Assembly (NCBI RefSeq): GCF_900114035.1
Contig: NZ_FORP01000023.1
Span: 47,590-111,589, forward strand
Source: Amycolatopsis sacchari
GTDB lineage: Bacteria; Actinomycetota; Actinomycetes; Mycobacteriales; Pseudonocardiaceae
Direction of reading: 5' to 3'
Length of the DNA stretch: 64,000 nt
Translations under genes and position numbers: made by a program
In this document: piece by piece, positions 33,168-41,052 of the stretch
How positions within the stretch are numbered: position 1 is the stretch's first letter
How the letters are laid out: the number at the start of each line of letters is the position of its first letter
The notes under the pieces: generated by a model
Databases searched by the model: none
What the model was told of the DNA's origin: nothing
The model's input: only the letters and a program-made list of their open reading frames with translations

Positions 33168-33886
33168 ACAGCCATCGCCAATTGCGAGGGAGCGGGTTCT
33201 GCCGCGCTGCGAACAGCAGCGGTTGGTGCGGCGAACACGAGAACATCGAGATGCGTTGCGGCAGTCCGCAGAGGTTTGGTGAGCGCGACGCACTGGTCGA
33301 CCGGGACGAGCCCACATGCCTGGGCGACCTGCTCGATCCGCCCCGCAAGGTCGACGAGTTCGTCTCGTTGTCGCCAGGGGCGGCAGGTGATCACGACGTG
33401 TCCGCCGGGCCACACCCAGTTCGCGACAGGTGTGAGGGCGCCCTGCAGGCGGCTCACCGCCCGGGACGGGTCTGCGGCTGGTGTATGGCGCAGGCTGGTA
33501 AGGACGAGGTCGACCGCGGCCGGGAGCTCGGCGACTCGAGTGTCACCGGGGTGGTCGAGCAGGGTGTGGTTGGAGTTTGCGCCAGCCCGGCGGGCGAGCG
33601 TGAGGTTCGCTTCGCAGGTGGTCTGCCAGCGGTAGCCAGGTCGGATGCCGACGGCGTGGCGGCGCGCTCGGAGTGCTTCGCACAGTGCGACCCCGGCCCC
33701 CGGCTGGGGATCGAGAACCGTGTCGCCGGCGCGGGTGTAGGTGGCGATGATCCAGCGGGCGACGGCGGGTGTGAGCGCTGAGGTGTCCGCGATCGTGACA
33801 CCGAGGTAGCGGTCTTTCAGCTGCTGCCGCACGGTGAGTGCCCCCGTGTCCCACACGCTTCCGGCCCGCGTGAACGAGTCAGGCAC
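33164..33886 (-). CDS. Degenerate SAM-dependent methyltransferase-like protein
   Basis: A protein of 240 residues starting at a GTG. The SAM-binding motif resembles amino-methylases (AGDTVLDPQPGAGVALCEALRARRHAVGI). The place of the catalytic (S/N/D)PPY box reads DLVLTSLRHTPA, so the active site seems lost. It overlaps the cytosine methylase by ATGA downstream and the next methylase-like gene by eight bases upstream, forming a three-gene operon. It may bind DNA or SAM without catalysis, or serve as a partner protein. Confidence 0.65.
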   Translation of the reverse strand: MPDSFTRAGSVWDTGALTVRQQLKDRYLGVTIADTSALTPAVARWIIATYTRAGDTVLDPQPGAGVALCEALRARRHAVGIRPGYRWQTTCEANLTLARRAGANSNHTLLDHPGDTRVAELPAAVDLVLTSLRHTPAADPSRAVSRLQGALTPVANWVWPGGHVVITCRPWRQRDELVDLAGRIEQVAQACGLVPVDQCVALTKPLRTAATHLDVLVFAAPTAAVRSAAEPAPSQLAMAV

Positions 33887-34394
33887 GGCTGCCCCCTGCC
33901 GGCCGGAAGATCAGGGCGTCGGTGTGGATGCGGCGATGGCTGCCGAGGACGACACGGAGGCGGCCTCGGCCTCGGGGAGGCGCGGGACTCGGCGCCAGGT
34001 GCACCAGGACCAGCCGATCGACCAGGACGAGACCCGACCCGGTAGCGAACGGCCGCCCTCCCGAAGCGCCTGGGTGATGACCTGGGCCAGCGAGGACGAC
34101 CAGTCTCCCGGTTCGGGCGAGGTAATCGGCCCAGTCCAAGACCGTCGAACGGTCGCCGATGATGAGGTCGAACCGGTCGGCGGCAGCCGCGGTGGCGAGC
34201 GCTCCTCGTCGAGACGGCGTCGTGGCTCGGCGTCCGAGCCGGAACACGGTTTCAGCTACCCGGCTGTCGGCGACGGAGATGGTCAGCAGGATGCGGTCAC
34301 CGGGATTGCTGTAGCTGGTGACGACGGCGCGGACGGCGGCCGCAGTGGCGTCGGCGGGACGCAGCGGAGCGGCGACGGGACAGGATCGCACCAT
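33879..34394 (-). CDS. Second degenerate methyltransferase-like protein
   Basis: About 171 residues from an ATG at 34394; longer readings upstream lack protein character. The outline of a Rossmann methylase is present (AVVTSYSNPGDRILLTISVADSRVAETVFRLGRRA; RFDLIIGDRSTVLDWADYLARTGRLVVLAGPG), but both the glycine-rich motif I and the PPY box are missing. The likeness is mainly to its neighbour at 33164-33886, suggesting duplication and decay or a new role. First gene of the leftward operon. Confidence 0.5.
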   Translation of the reverse strand: MVRSCPVAAPLRPADATAAAVRAVVTSYSNPGDRILLTISVADSRVAETVFRLGRRATTPSRRGALATAAAADRFDLIIGDRSTVLDWADYLARTGRLVVLAGPGHHPGASGGRPFATGSGLVLVDRLVLVHLAPSPAPPRGRGRLRVVLGSHRRIHTDALIFRPAGGSRA

Positions 34395-34826
34395 CGCGCG
34401 CGAGCGGGTTCGCTTGCTGGGGTACGGGGATGGCGTATCAGTGGGTCGCACGGCGAACTCCCGGGCGCTGTCGGAAGGGACGAGGACGCGCAAGAAGTCC
34501 GGGAACCGCGTCGCGATCAGACAGACCCGACGTCGCAGCGCGGAGGACGTCAAGGCGCTCTCCGCAAAACTCGTCAAGATCTTTTCCCTTGCGCTCCGCG
34601 CGCCCGCCAGCCCGGCACAACGCGGCGCTAAGAAGCCACTAAATCTGCACTTCAGGACCCGTTGCGGCCAGCCAGCCCGACCAGCACGAGCCCTCATGAA
34701 TCGATCTTCAGGGCGGTCCTGCGGCGCCACCCGTAAGCACGGGGCGTGCCATGAGCGTGCGGTGGGTTAGCCGGTGTCTGGCCTTCTCGAGGGCGGCCGT
34801 GCCGTCGATCGTGAAGGAGTCACCCC
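34395..34826. other. Divergent intergenic region between the methylase operon and the secretion operon
   Basis: 432 bases without a convincing gene. It should hold promoters for both directions. The segment before 34827 ends with a good ribosome site (GAAGGAG). I see no strong inverted repeat or recognisable -35/-10 pair. Confidence 0.5.
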
Positions 34827-35660
34827 ATGCCCAATCACAAGGCGCCCGCCATCCGCGATGACCAGTGGGCGGGCACACCGATGGCCGCTGCGGGAGCGGC
34901 CTTCGCCTGGCTGACCGCCGGCCCCCATCCGGTCACCGTGGACGGGCGGTTGTTCGATCACTTGCCGGACCGCGACATCCCCGTCGACGAGCTGCGGGAC
35001 TTGCTGCTGAACAAGAGCTGCCCCCGTGCGGTCTGGGACCAGGTGTGGTCGCACGTGATCATCAAGTCCCGATTGCGGAAGGGCACGTGGACGGTGGCCG
35101 CCGTAGGACTGGCGCTGCCCATGCTGGCGAACGTATCCATGCGGTTGACCGCCGACTACGCCGGCGACCCGAACGACATCTGCGGCGAGGTCCTGCGCGG
35201 CTTCCTCGACGCGCTCTCCACGGTCGACCTGGATCAGGGCCGGATCATGGTGCGGCTCCGCTGGGCGACCTACCGAGCCGGGCACCGTGCCCTCCTCGAA
35301 GCGATGGACGGCCCGGTGCCACTACCGCCGGGTTTCCGGTCGCGCGAGCCCAAGCCGCCGTTCGGGCACCCGGACCTGGTGCTGGCCCGAGCCGTCGAAG
35401 CGGGTGTCCTTAGGCCTGCCGAAGCGGAGTTGATCGGCGAGACCCGCCTCCAGGGCGTCTCCCTTTCCGAGTGGGCTGCCGCCTACAACCTCTCCTACGC
35501 CCAGGTTCAGCGCGGCCGGCACCGGGCCGAGCGGCGGCTCGCGATCTGGCTGGCGGAGACGAGCGAACAGCCGGATCAGACCGATCCGACCGCGACCGCC
35601 GCCGTCACCAATCCCCCGCTCCCCGACTTCGCCAGGAAACAACGACGGCGGCCGGTCTGA
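34827..35660 (+). CDS. Sigma-factor-like helix-turn-helix protein, first gene of the T4SS operon
   Basis: A protein of 277 residues. The C-terminal third carries a region-4-like helix-turn-helix (AEAELIGETRLQGVSLSEWAAAYNLSYAQVQRGRHRAERRLAIWL). The N-terminal part has no clear sigma region 2. Genes of this type often head secretion operons in actinobacterial elements and may activate them; no function is proven. It is followed after 80 bases by the pilin-like gene. Confidence 0.6.
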   Translation: MPNHKAPAIRDDQWAGTPMAAAGAAFAWLTAGPHPVTVDGRLFDHLPDRDIPVDELRDLLLNKSCPRAVWDQVWSHVIIKSRLRKGTWTVAAVGLALPMLANVSMRLTADYAGDPNDICGEVLRGFLDALSTVDLDQGRIMVRLRWATYRAGHRALLEAMDGPVPLPPGFRSREPKPPFGHPDLVLARAVEAGVLRPAEAELIGETRLQGVSLSEWAAAYNLSYAQVQRGRHRAERRLAIWLAETSEQPDQTDPTATAAVTNPPLPDFARKQRRRPV

Positions 35661-35740
35661 TCGAGCCACCCGATCAGGACTTCTTCGTTGCGGGTGAGCC
35701 ACCCGCGTGGTGCTCGCCACTCGACCGCCAGGAGGTTCCC

Positions 35741-36121
35741 GTGCGCCGTTCACCCCGTCGCGACGCCTCGGAGCAAGGTCGCCCCCGGATCGTCCGCCGG
35801 TCCGCGATGGTCGCGGAACTCGTACTCGCCACGCTGGTCGTCACGAGCTCCACGGCGTTCGCCGACCCGGCTCAGGTGCTCGCTCTGGCCGCAGACGTCA
35901 ACACCGTACTGACGAACATCCGCAACTGGCTCATGGGCATCCTCGCGCTGATAGCCACCGTGTTCCTCACCATCGGCGGCGTCCGTTACCTCATGGCCAG
36001 CGGCGACCCGGGCGAAGTGCAGAAGGCCAAGGACGCCTTCAAGAACGCGGGCATCGGCTACGGGCTCGCCGCACTCGCACCCGTCGTCGTGACGATCCTC
36101 CAGCAGCTGGTGGGGGCCTGA
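35741..36121 (+). CDS. VirB2/TrbC-like pilin subunit
   Basis: About 126 residues from a GTG preceded by GGAGGTTCCC. It has a signal sequence (MVAELVLATLVVTSSTAFA), then two membrane helices (NWLMGILALIATVFLTIGGVRYLMAS and GIGYGLAALAPVVVTILQQLVG) joined by a charged loop with DPGEVQKAKDAFKNA. This is the T4SS pilin pattern of Gram-positive elements. The product would be a major surface or channel component of the conjugation machine. It ends one base before the VirB6-like ATG. Confidence 0.8.
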   Translation: MRRSPRRDASEQGRPRIVRRSAMVAELVLATLVVTSSTAFADPAQVLALAADVNTVLTNIRNWLMGILALIATVFLTIGGVRYLMASGDPGEVQKAKDAFKNAGIGYGLAALAPVVVTILQQLVGA

Positions 36122-36122
36122 G

Positions 36123-38168
36123 ATGGCACCTCGTCCCGGTCGCCGCGGCATCGTGACGATGCTGCTCGTGAGCCTGGTGGTCGTGCTCGGCATCGTGGCC
36201 GCGGTGACTGCGCGGGCTCAGCCAGCACCGCCGAACCCCTGCATCGGACCGAACCCGCCACTCGCCTGCGCGCCGGCCTCGCCGCCGGTCCTGACGCCCA
36301 CTCCCACGCCGGACCCGTGCCCGCCGGACTCGCCGGTCTCGTTCTGCCATCTGCCGAGTAAACCGACGGCCCCGCCGTCCGGTTGCGTCGGCGAGGGGTG
36401 TATTCCGCAACCCTCGGCGACCCCGCCGCCGCAAACCAACGGCCCAGCTCCGGACAACGGAACCTCCGGGGACAGCGACTGCAGTCTGTGGAGCCCGTCC
36501 TCGTGGCCCGGGTGTCTGAACAACCTGTTGACGTCCTTCTTTCGAGGCGTGGTCATTGACGCCTTGAACCCGCTCTTGGACCTGCTGTCCAAGACTCTGC
36601 TGACCACCCCGACACCCGATCAGCTACCCAGAATCGGCGAGCTGTGGAATTCCTCGTGGGAGATCCTTCTCGCGGTCTACGGGATGCTGGTGCTGATCGC
36701 GGGCATTCTGCTCATGGGGTACGAAACACTCCAGACCCGAACATCGGTGAAGGAAATCGCGCCGCGAATTGTCGTCGGATTCCTGGCCGGCGCACTGTCC
36801 CTGTGGGTTTGCACCAAGGCCATTGACATGGCCAACGCATTGGCGAAGGCGGTAGTGGCCGACGGCGTCGAATCCGATGCGGGTGAGACTCTGAAGAACC
36901 TCATCGTGAGTCCGCTCAACGGCGGGTTCTTCGTCATTTTCATCGGCATCGCCCTCGTCGGAGTGCTCGTCGCGTTGCTGGTGTCCTACATCGTGCGGGT
37001 CGCGTTGACCTTGCTCCTGGTCGCCGGAGCACCACTGGCGCTGATGTTCCACGCCCTGCCGCAGACCGAGGGAATCGCCAGAACCTGGTGGAAGGCGGTG
37101 GGCGCCTGCCTGGCGATCCAGGTGGTCCAGTCCCTGACCTTGATCACCGCCTTGCGCGTGTTCCTGGCCCCCGGCGGCTTCACCATCTTCGGCCCCACCG
37201 TCAGCGGCTTGGTCAACCTGCTGATCGCGCTGGCGATCCTGTACATCCTCTACAAGATCCCGTTCTGGCTCCTGTCCTCCCTGCGGGTCAGCAACGGTCG
37301 TTCCCTGGTCGGATCGGTTGCCCGGACCTGGCTCGCGTACAAGACTTTCGGCCTGCTGAAGAGCGGGACCCCACAGACAGGCACCTCCCGGCACGGTCAC
37401 GGAAAGGGACCGGCTGATGCGCAAAGCTCGTCCGCGCCTTGGACTCGTCCAGTCGCGGCAGCACGACGATGGCGGCAACAGCGGGCCGACCGCTGGATTC
37501 GCCCCGAGCCGGGCATGCTGCCCCTGCCCCTGCCCCTGCGCCTGCGTCGCCCCACCCAGCCGGTCTCGCCATCCCGACGTTCACTCGCGGACAAGCTGAA
37601 CGATCCGAACCGGGTCATGCCGTATCAGCGACCGGCTGACCCGCGTGACCCCGCACTGTTCGGGCGACGGGGTGGGATCAACAAGGACGCCCGGCCGCCG
37701 CGCCGCGTCGAGGGGGCGCTCATCCCGCCGGAACCAGGCATGCTCCCCCTCACCCTGCGCCCGAACCTCCCGACGCGTCCCTACCGCGCGAACCCCGGAC
37801 GACGCTCGTTGGCGGACGACCTGGCCCAGCCTCGGCGCCCGTCCACGTCCCCTCGCGACCCGGGCCTCCTGCTGCGGAACGGGCGGATCAATCCCTCGGC
37901 TCGTCCTCCGCAGCGGCTGGATCGCCCGTTGATCCCTCCGGAACCGGGCATGCTGCCGCTCACCCTGCGACAGCCGAAGTCGCCGCCGCAGACTCGGGCC
38001 ACCGAAGAACGCCGCCGCCCGCATGTAGCGCCCCGACAGCCCGCCTTGTTCAACGAGCGCGGGAAGCCCACTCGCTCCGCGCTGCCGCTCCGTCGCGTCG
38101 CGGCCCCACTCAACCTGCCAAAGCTCAACCCGCCCCGGCCGAGCACTCGCCCAGACGACGCTTCCTGA
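36123..38168 (+). CDS. VirB6/TrbL-like channel protein with repeated C-terminal tail
   Basis: A protein of 681 residues. It has an N-terminal membrane segment, a Pro/Cys-rich external stretch (residues 35-125), then about six membrane segments between 170 and 425 (LLAVYGMLVLIAGILLMG, FFVIFIGIALVGVLVALLVSYIV, and others), as in polytopic T4SS inner-channel proteins. The last 220 residues are basic, Pro-rich and built of three units of about 65 residues sharing PEPGMLPL, RRSLADxL and DPALF-type blocks. The tail is probably cytoplasmic and may dock the ATPases. It lies between the pilin and PrgI-like genes. Confidence 0.82.
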   Translation: MAPRPGRRGIVTMLLVSLVVVLGIVAAVTARAQPAPPNPCIGPNPPLACAPASPPVLTPTPTPDPCPPDSPVSFCHLPSKPTAPPSGCVGEGCIPQPSATPPPQTNGPAPDNGTSGDSDCSLWSPSSWPGCLNNLLTSFFRGVVIDALNPLLDLLSKTLLTTPTPDQLPRIGELWNSSWEILLAVYGMLVLIAGILLMGYETLQTRTSVKEIAPRIVVGFLAGALSLWVCTKAIDMANALAKAVVADGVESDAGETLKNLIVSPLNGGFFVIFIGIALVGVLVALLVSYIVRVALTLLLVAGAPLALMFHALPQTEGIARTWWKAVGACLAIQVVQSLTLITALRVFLAPGGFTIFGPTVSGLVNLLIALAILYILYKIPFWLLSSLRVSNGRSLVGSVARTWLAYKTFGLLKSGTPQTGTSRHGHGKGPADAQSSSAPWTRPVAAARRWRQQRADRWIRPEPGMLPLPLPLRLRRPTQPVSPSRRSLADKLNDPNRVMPYQRPADPRDPALFGRRGGINKDARPPRRVEGALIPPEPGMLPLTLRPNLPTRPYRANPGRRSLADDLAQPRRPSTSPRDPGLLLRNGRINPSARPPQRLDRPLIPPEPGMLPLTLRQPKSPPQTRATEERRRPHVAPRQPALFNERGKPTRSALPLRRVAAPLNLPKLNPPRPSTRPDDAS

Positions 38169-38174
38169 GGACCC

Positions 38175-39185
38175 GTGACCATGACCCACCCCGTAAGGAT
38201 TCCGTCGGACGTCGACCGCGACGACCACATCCTCGCCAACTTCACGGCCCGCCAGGTCGCGGTGCTCGCCGTGGCCGGGCTCGTGCTCTACGGCGGGTGG
38301 CTCGTGACGAAGAGCTTCCTTCCCACCGTGGCGTACCTCGTCGTCGCCGTCCCGGTCGGCATCGCGGTCATCGCCGTGGTCGTCCTGCAACGCGATGGGC
38401 TGCCGCTGGACCGGCTCCTGCTGGCAGCCGTCCGGCAACGGCTCAGCCCCCGCCGCCGGGTCACCGAAGGACCGCCCCAGGCGGTGCCGGAGTGGTTGGC
38501 CGACGCCGCGGGCGAGACCGCGCAGGTCGCCACCGGTGGCCTCGACCTGCCGGCCACCGGAATCGGTGAGACGGGCATCGTCGACCTGGGGTCCGACGGC
38601 GCGGCCTTGATCGCTGTCTGTTCGACGGTGAACTTCGCGTTGCGGACGCCCGCTGAGCAAGAGGCACTGGTGGCGGCCTTCGCCCGCTACCTCGACTCCT
38701 TGGCAGCGCCCGTGCAGGTCCTCGTCCGAGCAGCGCGTCTCGACCTGTCCGAGCAGATCGACAACCTCGAGCAGCGCGCGCCTACCCTCCCGCATCCCGC
38801 GCTGGAGCAAGCCGCCCGCGACCATGCGCGGTTCCTGTCCCAGCTCGGGGAGCAGGCCGACCTCCTGCGACGACAGATCCTGCTCGTTGTCCGGGAACCC
38901 CTCCAGGTCGACGCCATGACACGGCCTCGGCGCAAGCCGGCCGCGATCAGCGACGCTGCTCGCAGGTCCGCTGCGCAACGGCTTGTCCGCCGCGTGAACG
39001 AGGCCACCGAGTTGCTGTCGGGAGCCGGCGTCGCGGTCACCGTGCTCGACGCGGGCCAGGCGACGGCGGTGCTCGCCGCGGCCTGCGACCCCGACAGGTT
39101 GCTGAACCCCACCGCCGGCCTTGCAGGAGCCGATGACGTGATCACCACTGCGCCGGATCTGCCCTGGGAGCCCGAAAGGGGTTGA
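38175..39185 (+). CDS. PrgI-like T4SS membrane protein
   Basis: About 336 residues (GTG 38175 or ATG 38181). The N-terminal 110 residues match PrgI/VirB3-like proteins: VRIPSDVDRDDHILANFTARQVAVLAVAGLVLYGGW, then a second membrane segment and RDGLPLDRLLLAAVRQRLSPRR. A larger hydrophilic domain follows (residues 120-320), typical of actinobacterial versions, where it continues the SCO-like fold (TVNFALRTPAEQEALVAAFARYLDSL). It works with VirB4, whose gene starts seven bases downstream. Confidence 0.8.
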   Translation: MTMTHPVRIPSDVDRDDHILANFTARQVAVLAVAGLVLYGGWLVTKSFLPTVAYLVVAVPVGIAVIAVVVLQRDGLPLDRLLLAAVRQRLSPRRRVTEGPPQAVPEWLADAAGETAQVATGGLDLPATGIGETGIVDLGSDGAALIAVCSTVNFALRTPAEQEALVAAFARYLDSLAAPVQVLVRAARLDLSEQIDNLEQRAPTLPHPALEQAARDHARFLSQLGEQADLLRRQILLVVREPLQVDAMTRPRRKPAAISDAARRSAAQRLVRRVNEATELLSGAGVAVTVLDAGQATAVLAAACDPDRLLNPTAGLAGADDVITTAPDLPWEPERG

Positions 39186-39191
39186 GGAAGC

Positions 39192-41015
39192 ATGCTTCGA
39201 CGTAGTCGTCCGAGGTCCGGGCGTTCGAGCGTGTTCACTCCGGACGCGGTCGAGGTCGGCGCGAGGCACGTGCAGGTCGGCGGGGAGTGGATCGCCTCGT
39301 TCGCCGTGGTCGGCTATCCCCGGGAAGTCCACGCCGGCTGGCTGCAGCCGCTGCTCTCGTATCCCGCCCGGCTCGACGTGTCGCTCCACATCGAGCCCAT
39401 CGACCCCGCCGTCGCGGCAGGCCGGTTGAAGAAACAGCTGGCCCGGCTGGAGTCGAGCCGCCAGCACACCGCACAGCACGGTCGTCTGCTCGACCCGCAC
39501 GTCGAAGCCGCGACCGAGGACGCCTACGACCTGTCCTCCCGCCTGGCGCGCGGCGAGGGACGCCTGTTCCGGCTCGGGCTCTACGTCGCGGTGCACGCGG
39601 CCACGGAAGCCGAGCTCGCCGAGGAGACCAGCGCGGTGCGGTCGCTGTGCGCGTCACTGCTCATGGACGCGAAACCGACGACCTACCGGAGCCTGCAAGG
39701 GTGGGTCACGTCCCTGCCCATGGGCCTCGACCTCATCGGTATGGCCCGCACCTTCGACACCCAGGCCCTCGCCGCCGCCTTTCCCTTCACCTCCCCGGAT
39801 CTCCCCCCACCCGACCCGACATCCTTCGCCGCGCCGTCGGGCGTCCTCTACGGCTACAACCTCGGTTCACAGGGTTTGGTGCACTGGGACCGTTTCTCGT
39901 GCGACAACTACAACTCGGTGATCCTGGGACGAAGCGGATCGGGCAAGAGTTACCTGGTCAAGCTCGAAGCCCTCCGAAGCCTGTACCAGGGCGTCGAGGT
40001 CGCGATCATCGATCCGGAAGACGAGTACGCACGCACCGCTCGGGCCGCTGGCGGAACCTACCTCCCGATCGGCACCGAAGGCATCCGGATCAACCCCCTC
40101 GACCTCCCCGTCCACACGCGTTCGGACGGGCGCAGAACCGCCCCGGCCGACGCTCTCACCCAGCGCAGCCTGTTCCTGCACACGTTCCTGTCAGTCCTGT
40201 TCGGACACAAGCTGTCGGCGGAAGAGCGCGCCACGGCGGACCAGGCGATCAGCGCCACCTACCGGAGTGCGGGCATCACCGATGACTCCCGGACCTGGAC
40301 CCGTCCGGCGCCGCTGCTGCGCGACCTGCGGGACACGCTCGCCGACCACGGAAACACCGGCGCGTCGATCGCGGAGCGGCTCCATCCGTATGTGGACGGC
40401 GCGTTCCGAGGTCTCTTCCACGGCCCCACCACCACGGCACTCGAAGGCCATCTGCTGGTGCTGTCGCTGCGGCGCCTGGCCGACGAACTCAAGCCGGTGG
40501 GCACCCTGCTCACGCTCGACGCGATCTGGCGCAAGGTGAGCAATCCCGCACTGAGCCGCCCACGGCTGGTCGTCGTCAACGAGGCGTGGCTCCTGATGCA
40601 GGAACCCAGCGGCGCGGAATACCTCTGGCGCATGGCCAAGTCCAGCCGCAAACGATGGACCGGCCTGACAGTCGTGAGCCAGGACGTCGCCGACGTCCTG
40701 GCCACCGATCTCGGCAAGGCAGTGATCAGCAACGCGGCCACCCAGATCTTGCTGCGGCAAGCCCCGCAAGCGATCGACGACATCGTACGCACCTTCGTAC
40801 TGTCCGAGGGCGAACGGCAGTTCCTCCTCGCCGCCGAACGCGGAACCGGGCTGCTCGCCGGCGGGACACAGCGGGTCGCGTTCGCGGCAGTCGCCTCCGA
40901 GGGTGAACACGCGCTGATCACCACCGACCCCGCCGAACTCGCCGCGAGGCCTGAGCACACGGCCGACTGGAGTGATTCAGTCATCGACCTCGGTCCTGCC
41001 GAGGAGCACACCTGA
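39192..41015 (+). CDS. VirB4-like T4SS ATPase
   Basis: A protein of 607 residues. Walker A GRSGSGKSYLVK lies near residues 246-257, the strand EVAIIDPEDEY follows, and Walker B is RLVVVNEAWLL near 460. The conserved motif SRKRWTGLTVVSQDVADVL comes next, as in VirB4/TraC ATPases. It would power pilus assembly and substrate transfer. The ATG follows GTTGAGGAA. Full length for the family, with no sign of damage. Confidence 0.92.
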   Translation: MLRRSRPRSGRSSVFTPDAVEVGARHVQVGGEWIASFAVVGYPREVHAGWLQPLLSYPARLDVSLHIEPIDPAVAAGRLKKQLARLESSRQHTAQHGRLLDPHVEAATEDAYDLSSRLARGEGRLFRLGLYVAVHAATEAELAEETSAVRSLCASLLMDAKPTTYRSLQGWVTSLPMGLDLIGMARTFDTQALAAAFPFTSPDLPPPDPTSFAAPSGVLYGYNLGSQGLVHWDRFSCDNYNSVILGRSGSGKSYLVKLEALRSLYQGVEVAIIDPEDEYARTARAAGGTYLPIGTEGIRINPLDLPVHTRSDGRRTAPADALTQRSLFLHTFLSVLFGHKLSAEERATADQAISATYRSAGITDDSRTWTRPAPLLRDLRDTLADHGNTGASIAERLHPYVDGAFRGLFHGPTTTALEGHLLVLSLRRLADELKPVGTLLTLDAIWRKVSNPALSRPRLVVVNEAWLLMQEPSGAEYLWRMAKSSRKRWTGLTVVSQDVADVLATDLGKAVISNAATQILLRQAPQAIDDIVRTFVLSEGERQFLLAAERGTGLLAGGTQRVAFAAVASEGEHALITTDPAELAARPEHTADWSDSVIDLGPAEEHT

Positions 41016-41052
41016 CCGGGACATGCGCCCCGCCCCCTTCTTGAGGTCGCCC

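Noticed and set aside
37581..39596. 671-codon open frame on the minus strand
   Set aside because: It runs across three consecutive T4SS genes with clear motifs on the plus strand, so it is a shadow frame.
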